Below, one piece after another: positions 1-8,326 of a stretch of DNA of 64,000 nucleotides. The stretch is from contig NZ_KI392030.1 of NCBI RefSeq assembly GCF_000158475.2, forward strand, positions 143,628 through 207,627. Reading direction: 5' to 3'. Both the position numbers and the translations under genes were made by a program. The stretch's first letter is position 1; the number at the start of each line of letters is the position of its first letter. A model generated the notes under the pieces. It was not told the origin of the DNA. It worked only from the letters and a program-made list of their open reading frames with translations, and made no database searches. The DNA is from Oxalobacter paraformigenes. Lineage in GTDB: Bacteria; Pseudomonadota; Gammaproteobacteria; Burkholderiales; Burkholderiaceae_D.

Positions 1-220
1 ATGATCGTACAAAGTCGAAGGCCATCCGGAAGGAGACTACTGGACAGTAGGTATGCCGGTCAAGATGTCCGAAGGCATCGTAGACAAGATCACGCCGGCG
101 CCGATGTTGGGTGAACACACGGAAGAAATCCTGAAAGAAGTTTGCGGATTCTCGGCAGAGAAAATTTCCGAACTGAAAGCAGGTGGCGCTTTCGAAGTAC
201 CCGCGAAAAAGAAAAAATAA
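1..220 (+). CDS. CaiB/BaiF family CoA-transferase, C-terminal end (formyl-CoA:oxalate CoA-transferase-like)
   Basis: This is the last ~70 codons of a class III CoA-transferase; the start lies outside the window. The readable part has the family's C-terminal signature: WTVGMPVKMS followed by TPAPMLGEHTEEILKE, close in pattern to the end of the oxalate-degrading Frc enzyme. A lysine-rich tail (residues VPAKKKK) ends the protein. The open frame starts at base 5, because an in-frame TGA occupies 2-4. The bases before it read M-I-V in another frame, which would fit the expected family sequence if one base near position 10 were extra. This is either a frameshift at the window edge or a sequence error. 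A class III CoA-transferase is well supported; oxalate specificity is inferred. Confidence 0.75.
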
Positions 221-267
221 GGGTGGGCCAATTGTTTTAATGAAGTGATTCATTAGGCATTTAGCAG

Positions 268-299
268 GATGGGTGGCTTTGTCCACCCATCTTTTTTTT
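268..299 (+). terminator. Intrinsic terminator after the CoA-transferase gene
   Basis: A perfect 9-bp stem (GATGGGTGG at 268-276 with CCACCCATC at 283-291) and a 6-base loop are followed by eight T. It lies 48 bases after the stop codon and directly before the formyltransferase gene, so that gene should have its own promoter or depend on read-through. Confidence 0.9.
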
Positions 300-315
300 G
301 AACCAGGGTTTTTTC

Positions 316-1248
316 ATGCGTGTAGTTATTATTGGACAGAGAAGTTTTGGCAAGGCGGTACTCGAAGCGTTTCAGTCTCGCGGCGATGAAGTTGTCGGGG
401 TATTCATTGCACCGGAAAAAAGAAATTCACGTCCTGACGCTTTGAAAGTCCATGTTCTGGAAAACAATATCCGGCTGTTCCAGTTTGAGAATCTGGCCTC
501 CGACGAAGCGCTTTCCGCATTGAAGGATCTGAATGCTGATATTGCGGTCATGGCTTATGTCGTTCAATTCGTGCCTCGGGAATTCGCACAGATGCCCAAA
601 TTCGGAACCATTCAGTTCCACCCCTCTTTATTGCCCAAATATCGCGGCCCAAGTGCGATTAGCTGGGCAATTGTCTGTGGCGAACATGAAACGGGCGTCA
701 CTATTTTCCGTCCTACTGATGTTATGGACGAAGGTCCTGTCATTCTTCAAAAGACCGTGCCCATTCATCCCGACGAAACAGCGGGGGCATTGTATTACCA
801 TCATTTGTTTCCGCTGGGTGTGCAGGCTTTGCTCGAAGCGGCTGATCTGATCGTTTCCGGAAATTATGAGGAAAAACCGCAGGATGTTCATAAAGGCAGT
901 TATGAAAGCTGGCTTAAAGAACCGGAAGCGCGCATCAACTGGAACAATCATGTTGACCAGGTCTATGATCTGATCCGGGGATGCAATCCCAATCCGGGTG
1001 CCTGGACAACGTTTCGCGGTGAAAAGCTTGTCATGATGGAATGCCGGAAAATTCCGCATAATTCCTTTAAAAATGTGCGGGGAAAGGCCGGGACGATAAC
1101 GTCCCTGGATGGCGACAGTTTCATTGTGGGAGCGCAAGGCGGCGAGATTCGCGTTTTATCGGTCAGAACGGGCAAGGAAAAGAACATATCGGCAAGGGAA
1201 TACCAAAAGCGGGTTGGCCTGGATATCGGTATGAAATTTGGCGATTAG
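316..1248 (+). CDS. Formyltransferase family protein (10-formyl-THF hydrolase / Fmt-like)
   Basis: A 310-residue protein with an N-terminal formyltransferase fold (about residues 1-190) and an Fmt-type C-terminal domain (about 200-300). The opening VVIIGQRSFGKAV and the core HPSLLPKYRGPSAISWAI resemble the hydrolase domain of 10-formyltetrahydrofolate dehydrogenase (ALDH1L) more than Met-tRNA formyltransferase. The catalytic His (FHPSLLP) and Asp (TDVMDEG) are present, but the Asn that precedes His in true Fmt is Gln here. It probably transfers or hydrolyses the formyl group of 10-formyl-THF. Its place after a formyl-CoA-transferase-like gene suggests a role in formyl or C1 handling (inference). 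The ATG at 316 is chosen because homology begins there. Confidence 0.85.
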   Translation: MRVVIIGQRSFGKAVLEAFQSRGDEVVGVFIAPEKRNSRPDALKVHVLENNIRLFQFENLASDEALSALKDLNADIAVMAYVVQFVPREFAQMPKFGTIQFHPSLLPKYRGPSAISWAIVCGEHETGVTIFRPTDVMDEGPVILQKTVPIHPDETAGALYYHHLFPLGVQALLEAADLIVSGNYEEKPQDVHKGSYESWLKEPEARINWNNHVDQVYDLIRGCNPNPGAWTTFRGEKLVMMECRKIPHNSFKNVRGKAGTITSLDGDSFIVGAQGGEIRVLSVRTGKEKNISAREYQKRVGLDIGMKFGD

Positions 1249-1264
1249 GTACTCGTTACAGGCA

Positions 1265-1290
1265 GAAAATGGTTCCGGCCATTTTTCTTT
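1265..1290 (+). terminator. Weak terminator-like hairpin after the formyltransferase gene
   Basis: AAAATGG (1266-1272) can pair with CCATTTT from 1279, with a TTCCGG loop and a T-rich tail. The stem is mostly A:T. A competing pairing (TTCCGGC 1273-1279 with GCCGGAA 1294-1300) also exists, so termination here is only possible. Confidence 0.35.
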
Positions 1291-1302
1291 GCAGCCGGAA
1301 AT

Positions 1303-1331
1303 TTAACAATTTTCCCAATTTCATGTAATAT
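1303..1331 (+). promoter_or_regulatory. Sigma70-type promoter for the ahcY transcript
   Basis: TTAACA (1303-1308), a 17-base spacer and TAATAT (1326-1331) place the start near 1338. This is just ahead of the first paired base of the SAH riboswitch, and the agreement supports the call. Confidence 0.65.
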
Positions 1332-1340
1332 TGCCGCACG

Positions 1341-1440
1341 TCCGAGGAGCGTTGCGACAAAATGAACAGGCCCTGCCTTGCGCAGACATATTCTTGTTCT
1401 CTTTTTGCCAGGCTCGGATTTCCATCAAAACGGCGCTCAC
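1341..1440 (+). promoter_or_regulatory. SAH riboswitch upstream of ahcY
   Basis: The leader carries the conserved blocks of the S-adenosylhomocysteine riboswitch. CCGAGGAGCGTTGCGAC begins at 1342, GCCAGGCTCGG ends at 1417, and CGGCGCTCAC ends at 1440. CCGAG (1342-1346) pairs with CTCGG (1413-1417) to form the main stem, and GAGCG (1347-1351) pairs with CGCTC (1434-1438) as the pseudoknot. The element ends about 40 bases before the ahcY start. In this family SAH binding turns the gene on, so AhcY is made when its substrate builds up. Confidence 0.93.
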
Positions 1441-1478
1441 GTTACTTTTTTCTATCAATATCAGGAAAGGAGAGCGTG

Positions 1479-2891
1479 ATGAACGCTGTATCCAGACAAG
1501 AACAGGATTTTTATATTGCCGATCCCGGCCTGACGGCATGGGGCAACAAGGAAATCAGAATTGCCGAAACCGAGATGCCCGGTCTGATGGCGATTCGCGA
1601 AGAATATGCCGCCAGCAAGCCTTTGAAGGGCGCCCGTATCAGTGGTTCCCTTCATATGACCATCCAGACTGCCGTACTGATCCAGACGCTGGAAGCGCTT
1701 GGCGCACAGGTTCGCTGGGCTTCGTGCAATATTTATTCAACCCAGGATCATGCCGCAGCGGCTATTGCAGCCAATGGAACGCCTGTATTCGCTTTCAAGG
1801 GCGAATCGCTGGACGACTACTGGGAATTCACTCACCGGATTTTCGAATGGCCTGATGGCGCTTATTCCAACATGATTCTGGATGATGGTGGCGATGCGAC
1901 TTTGCTGCTGCATCTTGGCAACCGTGCCGAACAGGATATTTCCGTTCTGGACAATCCGGGTTCTGAAGAGGAAGTCTGTCTTTTCAATGCGATCCGGCGT
2001 CATTTGAAAACCGATCCGAACTGGTATTCGAAACGCATCCGGGAAATCAGGGGCGTGACTGAAGAAACGACAACCGGCGTTCACCGGCTGTACCAGATGC
2101 ATCAGGAAGGAAAACTGAAATTCCCCGCCATTAATGTGAATGATTCGGTAACCAAGTCCAAATTCGACAATCTCTACGGTTGTCGTGAATCGCTTGTGGA
2201 CGGGATCAAGCGTGCGACCGACGTCATGATTGCGGGAAAAATCGCCGTGGTTTGCGGGTATGGCGATGTCGGCAAGGGTTGCGCTCAGGCTTTGAGAGCG
2301 TTGTCAGCCCAGGTATGGGTGACCGAAATCGACCCGATTTGTGCCTTACAGGCGGCAATGGAAGGATATCGTGTCGTTACGATGGAATATGCCGCGGAAC
2401 AGGCCGATATCTTTGTGACCTGTACCGGCAATTATCATGTCATCACACACGATCACATGATAAAAATGAAAGATCAGGCCATCGTCTGCAATATCGGCCA
2501 TTTCGACAATGAAATCGACGTCGCCTCAATGAAACAGTACACCTGGGAAAACATCAAGCCCCAAGTCGATCACATTGTCTTGCCGAACGGCAACAGGATC
2601 ATATTGCTGGCCGAAGGCCGTCTGGTCAATCTGGGATGTGGAACGGGACACCCCTCATATGTGATGAGTTCTTCTTTTGCGAACCAGACGATCGCCCAGA
2701 TCGAACTGTTTACCAACAGGGAAGCCTACCCTGTCGGGGTGTATACCTTGCCAAAACATCTGGATGAAAAAGTGGCCCGGCTGCAGCTGAAAAAGCTGAA
2801 TGCCCAGTTGACGGAATTGACAGACGAACAGGCCGATTATATCGGGGTCAGGAAAGAAGGTCCCTACAAGCCTGATCACTACCGCTATTGA
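1479..2891 (+). CDS. ahcY: Adenosylhomocysteinase
   Basis: Cleaves S-adenosylhomocysteine to adenosine and homocysteine, removing the inhibitory by-product of methyl transfer; cytosolic and NAD-dependent. The 470-residue length is normal for beta-proteobacterial enzymes. Visible motifs are the substrate-domain [17 protein letters not shown], the [15 protein letters not shown] block, the NAD-binding [17 protein letters not shown] and the C-terminal KPDHYRY with the conserved Lys-Pro-x-x-Tyr-Arg-Tyr ending. The ATG at 1479 is preceded by AGGAAAGGAGAG, a strong ribosome site; a longer frame reaching 1362 would run through the riboswitch and is rejected. It heads the ahcY-holin-metF cluster. Confidence 0.98.
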   Translation: MNAVSRQEQDFYIADPGLTAWGNKEIRIAETEMPGLMAIREEYAASKPLKGARISGSLHMTIQTAVLIQTLEALGAQVRWASCNIYSTQDHAAAAIAANGTPVFAFKGESLDDYWEFTHRIFEWPDGAYSNMILDDGGDATLLLHLGNRAEQDISVLDNPGSEEEVCLFNAIRRHLKTDPNWYSKRIREIRGVTEETTTGVHRLYQMHQEGKLKFPAINVNDSVTKSKFDNLYGCRESLVDGIKRATDVMIAGKIAVVCGYGDVGKGCAQALRALSAQVWVTEIDPICALQAAMEGYRVVTMEYAAEQADIFVTCTGNYHVITHDHMIKMKDQAIVCNIGHFDNEIDVASMKQYTWENIKPQVDHIVLPNGNRIILLAEGRLVNLGCGTGHPSYVMSSSFANQTIAQIELFTNREAYPVGVYTLPKHLDEKVARLQLKKLNAQLTELTDEQADYIGVRKEGPYKPDHYRY

Positions 2892-2906
2892 GTTATATCA
2901 GGGAAA

Positions 2907-2936
2907 GACGCAGGGTTCATCCTGCGTCACTTTCGG
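2907..2936 (+). terminator. Hairpin after ahcY, without a proper T tract
   Basis: GACGCAGG (2907-2914) pairs perfectly with CCTGCGTC (2921-2928) across a 6-base loop, but only a short mixed tail (ACTTTCGG) follows. It may be a partial terminator or an mRNA-end stabiliser between ahcY and the next gene. Confidence 0.4.
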
Positions 2937-3020
2937 CCCGACGAAATTTCGTTATGATGGTGGCGTGGTTAACGTCGATTGAAATTCAAGCCGGTTTGCA
3001 CGCTTATAGTGGAGGAAATC

Positions 3021-3362
3021 ATGCGTATTCTTATCGTCTGGCTGATTAACACGGTTGCTTTGCTCGCCTTGCCGTATCTGATGAAGTCCATCCAGATTTC
3101 CGGTTTCTGGACGGCCTTGATCGCTGCACTGGTACTGGGACTGGTCAATGCGTTGATAAGACCCCTGCTGGTTTTGCTGACATTGCCGGTTACTTTGGTA
3201 ACGCTGGGATTGTTCATTTTTGTGATTAACGGCCTGATGTTCTGGCTGGTGTCCAAAATGGTAGATGGTTTTTACGTCAGCAGTTTTTGGGCAGCGGTAG
3301 GCGGGGCATTGCTTTACAGTATTATCTCGTGGGCTTTGTCCACCTTGTTATTCAAGAATTAA
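3021..3362 (+). CDS. Phage holin family protein, four-helix membrane protein
   Basis: A 113-residue, very hydrophobic protein with about four membrane segments (residues ~2-20, 27-47, 53-80 and 88-108) and short charged loops. It fits the small 'phage holin family 4' group (PF04020-like), which is widespread in bacterial chromosomes and is not a sign of a prophage here. The ATG at 3021 follows GTGGAGGAAATC, a strong ribosome site. It sits between ahcY and metF, an order common in Burkholderiales, and its stop touches the metF start. The cellular role of these proteins is not established. Confidence 0.88.
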   Translation: MRILIVWLINTVALLALPYLMKSIQISGFWTALIAALVLGLVNALIRPLLVLLTLPVTLVTLGLFIFVINGLMFWLVSKMVDGFYVSSFWAAVGGALLYSIISWALSTLLFKN

Positions 3363-4250
3363 ATGCCATCTCAAAAAAGTTTCAGTATTGAATTATTTCC
3401 GCCGAAAACGCCTGAGGCGATTGACGAACTGCGCGTAACGCGTACGCGGTTAGCCGAGTTGTCGCCGAAATATTTTTCCATTACTTTCGGTGCGGGTGGT
3501 TCGACTCAACAGGGAACCCATGATATTGCGCTTGAGATCCAGCAAGAAGGTTACGAAGCGGCGCCTCATGTTACCTGTATCGGTTCGACGCGGGAAACCG
3601 TACGCGAACGTCTGAATAAATACCGGTCATGCGGCATACGCCATATCGTGGCATTGCGTGGGGACTTGCCCAGTTCGTATGGTGTTTTGGGCGAATTCCG
3701 TTATGCTAATGAACTGGTTGAATTCATCCGTGCCGAGACAGGAGACTGGTTCAGGATTGATGTCGCGGCTTATCCCGAAATGCATCCGCAGGCAAAGTCA
3801 ATGACGGATGATGTCGATAATTTTGTGCGTAAAGTCAAAGCGGGCGCAGATGCAGCCATTACGCAGTATTTCTACAATCCAGCCGCCTATTTCCGGTTTA
3901 TGGAAAATGTTCAGGCAGCTAACGTGTCCATACCGGTTATCGCCGGCATTATGCCCATTACAAACTATACGCAACTGGCAAGATTTTCCGATATGTGCGG
4001 TGCGGAAATTCCGCGCTGGATACGTTTAAGGCTGGAAAGTTACGGAAATGACCTGGCCTCGATCCGTGCATTCGGACTGGATGTGGTGACCGAGTTATGT
4101 GAGCAGCTCTTGGCCGGTGGCGCTCCGGGCTTGCATTTTTACAGCCTTAATCGGGCCGCGATAACGTCTGAAATCTGGAAACGGCTTGGGCTGCACGAAA
4201 AAAAGGCGGCGTTGGAACCTGCTGAAGAAAAAGAAATCGTTTCTGCCTGA
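3363..4250 (+). CDS. metF: Methylenetetrahydrofolate reductase
   Basis: Reduces 5,10-methylene-THF to 5-methyl-THF, the methyl donor for methionine synthesis, with FAD as cofactor. At 295 residues it matches bacterial MetF. Recognisable blocks are the N-terminal FSIELFPPKTPEA, the TFGAGGST loop, VTCIGSTRE, HIVALRGDLP and the C-terminal GAPGLHFYSLNR. The ATG begins on the base right after the TAA of the preceding gene, so translation is probably coupled; there is no separate strong ribosome site. With ahcY it covers homocysteine formation and the methyl supply used to turn it back into methionine. Confidence 0.97.
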   Translation: MPSQKSFSIELFPPKTPEAIDELRVTRTRLAELSPKYFSITFGAGGSTQQGTHDIALEIQQEGYEAAPHVTCIGSTRETVRERLNKYRSCGIRHIVALRGDLPSSYGVLGEFRYANELVEFIRAETGDWFRIDVAAYPEMHPQAKSMTDDVDNFVRKVKAGADAAITQYFYNPAAYFRFMENVQAANVSIPVIAGIMPITNYTQLARFSDMCGAEIPRWIRLRLESYGNDLASIRAFGLDVVTELCEQLLAGGAPGLHFYSLNRAAITSEIWKRLGLHEKKAALEPAEEKEIVSA

Positions 4251-4252
4251 CA

Positions 4253-4293
4253 AAAACCGGTACCGTATCGGGCGGTACCGGTTTTCCTTTTGG
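4253..4293. terminator. Bidirectional terminator between metF and nusB
   Basis: A 12-bp perfect stem (AAAACCGGTACC at 4253-4264 with GGTACCGGTTTT at 4274-4285) has T on the right and A on the left. It can end both the metF transcript and the converging nusB transcript. Confidence 0.85.
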
Positions 4294-4298
4294 TCTTT

Positions 4299-4769
4299 TT
4301 ATTTGTTACGGTCGGCTTCGACTTCTGCCGGGCGCAATTTGGCGGCAATCTTGTCCAGAACGCCATTGACGAATTTATGGCCGTCTATTCCGCCGAAAGA
4401 TTTGGTAAGCTCGACGGCCTCGTTAATGACGACCCGATAGGGGATTTCAATATGATTCTTCAATTCATAGGCCCCCAGGAGAAGAATGGCATGTTCCACA
4501 GGCGAGAGTTCGTCCAGAGACCGGTCAATGTGAGGGACAATTTCCGAACGCAGTGTTTCGGCCTGATGAATGGTGCCGGAAACGAGCGTGACGAAATGTC
4601 CTGTGTCCGCTTTATCGAACCCGTGCGCCTGACGTATATGCTCGATAATGACGGGAGCGTCGTCTTTGTTCAGTAACCATTCGTAGAGTCCCTGTAACGC
4701 AAATTCCCGTGAACGATGCCGGGGAGAGCGGTTTTTGGAGGGATTTGCATGTACGGATTTGTTTTTCAT
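4299..4769 (-). CDS. nusB: Transcription antitermination factor NusB
   Basis: NusB binds boxA RNA with NusE (S10) and supports rRNA antitermination. The 156-residue protein contains [20 protein letters not shown] near the N-terminus, the conserved [19 protein letters not shown] block and the C-terminal [16 protein letters not shown] followed by [11 protein letters not shown], all typical of the family. The start at 4769 precedes a basic N-terminus; a longer frame from 4898 overlaps ribH and has no family similarity. It is the last gene of ribBA-ribH-nusB, 34 bases after ribH, a conserved order. Confidence 0.95.
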   Translation of the reverse strand: MKNKSVHANPSKNRSPRHRSREFALQGLYEWLLNKDDAPVIIEHIRQAHGFDKADTGHFVTLVSGTIHQAETLRSEIVPHIDRSLDELSPVEHAILLLGAYELKNHIEIPYRVVINEAVELTKSFGGIDGHKFVNGVLDKIAAKLRPAEVEADRNK

Positions 4770-4803
4770 AAAAGTCAAAACAGGAAAATCGTTCCGTGAA
4801 ATC

Positions 4804-5289
4804 TTATTCGTTATCGGTTGCCGGTTCCAGCTCGTCGATTGCCAGAACCAGATTGGCCATTTCAACGGCAACACGTGCCGCTTCCGTTCCCTTTTCAATC
4901 ATGCGTGCTTCAGCCTGCTCATCGGTATAGGTCGTCAAGACGGCATTGGCAACCGGCATATCGAAATCGAGAGCGACACGCGAAATGCCGGCAGCCGATT
5001 CATTGGAAACGAGTTCGAAATGATAAGTCTCTCCCTTGATGACAGCGCCGACGGCAATCAACGCATCGAACTGTTGCGATTCCGCCATTTTCTGCAATGC
5101 AACCGGTATTTCAAGCGCGCCGGGAACAGTCGCTACCAGAATATCTTCATTGGCGACACCCAACCGTTTCAACTCCCCAAGGCAGGCGTTTAGCAAACCG
5201 CGGCATATTTCTTCGTTAAAACGCGACTGGACGATGCCGATTCTCAAGTCCTGCCCCTGAAGATCCACTTCGAAAGTATTGATGCTCAT
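4804..5289 (-). CDS. ribH: 6,7-dimethyl-8-ribityllumazine synthase
   Basis: Condenses 3,4-dihydroxy-2-butanone 4-phosphate with the ribityl-aminouracil intermediate, the penultimate step of riboflavin synthesis. The 161-residue protein shows [13 protein letters not shown] (substrate pocket), [28 protein letters not shown] with the catalytic His region, and [15 protein letters not shown]. It lies 24 bases after ribBA, which makes one of its two substrates, and is surely co-transcribed with it. Confidence 0.97.
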   Translation of the reverse strand: MSINTFEVDLQGQDLRIGIVQSRFNEEICRGLLNACLGELKRLGVANEDILVATVPGALEIPVALQKMAESQQFDALIAVGAVIKGETYHFELVSNESAAGISRVALDFDMPVANAVLTTYTDEQAEARMIEKGTEAARVAVEMANLVLAIDELEPATDNE

Positions 5290-5313
5290 AACCGTTCTCC
5301 CCGATATAAATGA

Positions 5314-6426
5314 TTAAAAATCCCTGTTTTCCAGATAACCGACGATATCCAGATTGAAACCGGTCATGGAAGGCATTTTCCTGGGGTTGGCGAGCAACTT
5401 TATTTTGCCTGCGCCGATATCACGCAATATTTGCGCCCCGATACCGTAGTTTCGTAAGGTTTGGCTGGCAGCCGATGGCGTTTCGCCTGCCCTGTTTTTT
5501 CCCATTGTAACGAATTTTGCGAGAAATTCGCCGGATTGTTCGCTACAGTTCAGTAAAACCAGTATTCCCCGGTCGCTGGCCTGTATTTTATGCATGGCGT
5601 CAACCAAACTCCACGAATGCGAGGTGGTTTTGGTTTCAATAAAATCGACCAGTGAAACGGGTTGGTGTACTCTGACAAGCGTTTCCGTTTCAGGCGTAAT
5701 ACTTCCTTTGACCAGTGCCAGATGAATGGACTGGCTCGGTTTATCGCGATAAATAATGCCCTGAAACAGGCCCGCAGACGTATTGACCGCGTTTTCAGCG
5801 ATCCGTTCGACAATGCTTTCATGCCGGTTTCGGTAGCTGATCAGGTCGGCAATCGTCCCGATTTTGAGGCCGTGTTTTTCCGAGAATTCAAGCAGTTCGG
5901 GTAGCCGCGCCATTGAACCGTCTTCATTCATGATTTCACAAATGACTGAGGCTGGTGTCAAACCCGCAAGAGCGGTCAAATCGCATCCCGCTTCCGTGTG
6001 GCCCGCCCTTCTTAACACACCGCCCTGTTTGGCGGTAATGGGGAATATATGTCCCGGTTGAACGATATCTTCCGGTCTGGCGTTTTTCGCAACGGCGACC
6101 TGAACAGTCCGGGCGCGGTCAAACGCGGAGATGCCCGTCGTGACGCCTTCGGCCGCTTCAATGGAGGCAGTGAAAGCCGTATTGAAAGAACTGCGGTTGT
6201 CACGGGCCATCGGAGCCAGGCCGAGCTGATCGCAACGCTCCTGGGTCAACGTCAGGCAAACCAGTCCGCGGGCGTATTTCGTCATGAAGTTGATCGATTC
6301 AGGCGTGACAAAATCGGCCGCAATCATCAAATCGCCTTCATTTTCGCGATCTTCGTCATCGACCAGAATAACCATGCGGCCGGCACGCAAATCGTCAATA
6401 ATTTCTTGTGTGGAAGAAATGGACAT
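5314..6426 (-). CDS. ribB: 3,4-dihydroxy-2-butanone-4-phosphate synthase with degenerate GTP cyclohydrolase II-like domain
   Basis: The N-terminal half (about residues 1-205) is a complete Rib[21 protein letters not shown] with the metal-binding acidic loop, [21 protein letters not shown], and [13 protein letters not shown]. It makes the four-carbon unit of riboflavin from ribulose 5-phosphate. The C-terminal half (about 210-370) aligns with RibA but lacks the three zinc-binding cysteines (the C-x10-C-x-C set). The expected position reads [17 protein letters not shown] instead, so GTP cyclohydrolase II activity should be absent. This is the RibBX arrangement known from other proteobacteria. 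A separate ribA must lie elsewhere. First gene of ribBA-ribH-nusB. Confidence 0.93.
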   Translation of the reverse strand: MSISSTQEIIDDLRAGRMVILVDDEDRENEGDLMIAADFVTPESINFMTKYARGLVCLTLTQERCDQLGLAPMARDNRSSFNTAFTASIEAAEGVTTGISAFDRARTVQVAVAKNARPEDIVQPGHIFPITAKQGGVLRRAGHTEAGCDLTALAGLTPASVICEIMNEDGSMARLPELLEFSEKHGLKIGTIADLISYRNRHESIVERIAENAVNTSAGLFQGIIYRDKPSQSIHLALVKGSITPETETLVRVHQPVSLVDFIETKTTSHSWSLVDAMHKIQASDRGILVLLNCSEQSGEFLAKFVTMGKNRAGETPSAASQTLRNYGIGAQILRDIGAGKIKLLANPRKMPSMTGFNLDIVGYLENRDF

Positions 6427-6528
6427 AACTTAATTCCTCTGGAATCCGCTATTTTAAATGAAACTGTGCCGGACAGGCAGATTATCGGCATAGTGCCGCC
6501 GTAAACGAGATCGACGGGAAACGGCAGA

Positions 6529-6567
6529 ATAAAAAACCATAAAACCTGCCTTGTACAGGTTTTATGG
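6529..6567 (-). terminator. Intrinsic terminator after mnmE
   Basis: Read on the minus strand, a 12-bp perfect stem (CCATAAAACCTG with CAGGTTTTATGG, outer bases 6567 and 6537) and a 7-base loop are followed by a run of T. It lies 21 bases beyond the mnmE stop codon and separates mnmE from the riboflavin genes. Confidence 0.9.
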
Positions 6568-6588
6568 AAGTCGCTGAACAGGAAACGC

Positions 6589-7977
6589 TTATTTTCCGAT
6601 GCAAAAACGGGAAAATATCAGGCCGAGCAAATCGTCCGAAGTAAATTCACCCGTTATGCTGTTTAGGGCATCTTGCGCCAGTCTCAATTCTTCGGCGAGA
6701 AGGTCTAGCGATGGCGAACCCGACACGGCGTGTTCCGTCGCGATAGCCAGATGCGTATCAGCCATTTTCATCGCCGTCAGATGCCGTTCGCGGGCAAGAT
6801 AAGTGGATTCACCCGTCTGAACCCAACCCGCGATTTTAAGCAATTCCGTTTTCAGGAGATCAATGCCCTCACCGGTCTGTGTGGACAGATAAACCTGCGT
6901 GATGCCGAACATATTGTCTGTGGAAGGACGATGTCCCGAAATGTCGATTTTGTTCCAGATCTGGATAACCGGAATGTTGGGAGGAAAATCCGCAGCGATT
7001 TTTTCGTCAGAACGGGTAGGTCCCAGACTGGCGTCAAGCAGATGCAAAATAACGTCGGCTTTTTCGATTTCAGTCCATGCGCGTTCGATACCGATACGTT
7101 CGACTTCATCCTCGGCTGTACTGGGACGGATACCGGCGGTATCAATCAAGGTGACGGGAATGCCTTCCAGCTGGATGGTTTCGGTAATTTTGTCACGGGT
7201 AGTGCCGGCAACCGGCGTCACAATAGCGATATCGGAACCGGTGAGAACGTTGAGCAGCGAGGATTTTCCGACATTGGTTTGTCCTGCCAGGACAACATGA
7301 ATGCCTTCTCTCAAAAGGGCGCCTTGCGCAGCTTGCGAAATAATGCCGCGTAACGATTCACGAATGGAAATGATTTTTTCCTTGACATTTTCTTTTTTCA
7401 GAAAGTCGATGTCTTCTTCGGGAAAATCAAGCGAGGATTCCACCATCATCCTGAGCTGAATGATCGCGGAGGCAAGATCGCGGATTTCTTTTGAAAACAC
7501 GCCCGAGAGCGACCGTGACGCCGAACGGACAGCTTCTTCCGTAGTGGCGTCGATCAGATCGGCAATCGCTTCTGCCTGTGCGAGATCGATCCGGTCATTC
7601 AAAAATGCCCGCCGGGTGAATTCGCCCGGTTCGGCTATCCGTAACTGAATGGTTTTCCCGACCTGAAGACAGCGCTTTAGCACCATCTGCAACACAACCG
7701 GCCCGCCATGTCCCTGCAACTCGAGAACATCTTCTCCTGTAAAAGAATGAGGCGCCTTGAAATACAGGGCAATCCCTTCGTCGATAATATTGCCGTCGGC
7801 GTCCAGAAAAGGCAGAAAATGGGCGTAACGCGGTTTTAAGGGCAAGTCTTTGGAAGCCGCCCTGAAAAATTCGGAAATGAAAGGCTCCAGGTTTTTGCCT
7901 GAAATACGGACGATACCGACTCCACCGCGTCCGGGAGCGGTAGCGATGGCTGCAATAGGAGAAGAATCTGTATTCAT
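6589..7977 (-). CDS. mnmE: tRNA uridine-5-carboxymethylaminomethyl(34) synthesis GTPase
   Basis: MnmE works with MnmG to modify U34 of several tRNAs. The 462-residue protein has the N-terminal formyl-THF-binding domain starting [20 protein letters not shown], the helical middle, and an inserted G domain with [12 protein letters not shown] (G1), TRDKITE (G2), DTAGIRP (G3) and NKID (G4). It ends with the diagnostic C-terminal FCIGK, whose cysteine is needed for activity. All key elements are intact. It is transcribed alone, bounded by a terminator; the usual neighbours yidC and rnpA are not here. Confidence 0.98.
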   Translation of the reverse strand: MNTDSSPIAAIATAPGRGGVGIVRISGKNLEPFISEFFRAASKDLPLKPRYAHFLPFLDADGNIIDEGIALYFKAPHSFTGEDVLELQGHGGPVVLQMVLKRCLQVGKTIQLRIAEPGEFTRRAFLNDRIDLAQAEAIADLIDATTEEAVRSASRSLSGVFSKEIRDLASAIIQLRMMVESSLDFPEEDIDFLKKENVKEKIISIRESLRGIISQAAQGALLREGIHVVLAGQTNVGKSSLLNVLTGSDIAIVTPVAGTTRDKITETIQLEGIPVTLIDTAGIRPSTAEDEVERIGIERAWTEIEKADVILHLLDASLGPTRSDEKIAADFPPNIPVIQIWNKIDISGHRPSTDNMFGITQVYLSTQTGEGIDLLKTELLKIAGWVQTGESTYLARERHLTAMKMADTHLAIATEHAVSGSPSLDLLAEELRLAQDALNSITGEFTSDDLLGLIFSRFCIGK

Positions 7978-7986
7978 TGTGAGGTA

Positions 7987-8015
7987 CGTTAAAAAACAGG
8001 TTTAATAGCTGTCAA
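7987..8015 (-). promoter_or_regulatory. Candidate promoter for mnmE
   Basis: On the minus strand a consensus TTGACA (8015-8010) is followed after 17 bases by TTAACG (7992-7987), a poor -10. The start would lie within a few bases of the mnmE ATG, giving a nearly leaderless mRNA; no ribosome site is visible there either. Confidence 0.3.
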
Positions 8016-8176
8016 TCATGTTTCTCATGCATTATCCTTGCTGTCGCGAAAAAATAAAAGCATTAGTCAGGGATATTGCGCGGGAAGCATGAATCCGGAG
8101 CCGGGTGTTTCCGAAAATGTCGGTTTGAATACACTGTGCCGTCTGGTTTTGTTTCGCTGCCGGTTGCGCAGGGTAT

Positions 8177-8204
8177 TTGATCGCCTGAAAAACAAGTATA
8201 GAAT
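8177..8204 (+). promoter_or_regulatory. Candidate promoter for the argD-like gene
   Basis: TTGATC (8177-8182), a 16-base spacer and TAGAAT (8199-8204) would start transcription near 8211, about 115 bases before the ATG. The match is moderate. Confidence 0.35.
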
Positions 8205-8326
8205 TTTTCAGGGACTAAATGAACGGTTTCCCGCCTGTTGTTTTTATCCGATAGGCCGCGGAAGCGTTTTTAGGGTATAAAATGGACGTGACAGTCCTTT
8301 TTTATTCATTGGTAGGGTGATTGGGA

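Larger units (their letters stand above)
7978..8326. other. Divergent intergenic region mnmE / argD
   Basis: This 349-base region separates two divergent genes. It holds candidate promoters for each side (listed separately) and a TATAAAAT sequence at 8276-8283. An 80-codon frame on the plus strand (8038-8280) has no ribosome site and no recognisable similarity and is not called. No RNA gene is evident. Confidence 0.6.

Noticed and set aside
3021-3362. Holin-family gene as a sign of a prophage
   Set aside because: It sits between ahcY and metF as in many Burkholderiales and no other phage gene is near.
8038-8280. 80-codon frame upstream of argD
   Set aside because: It covers the likely argD promoter, has no ribosome site and no similarity.
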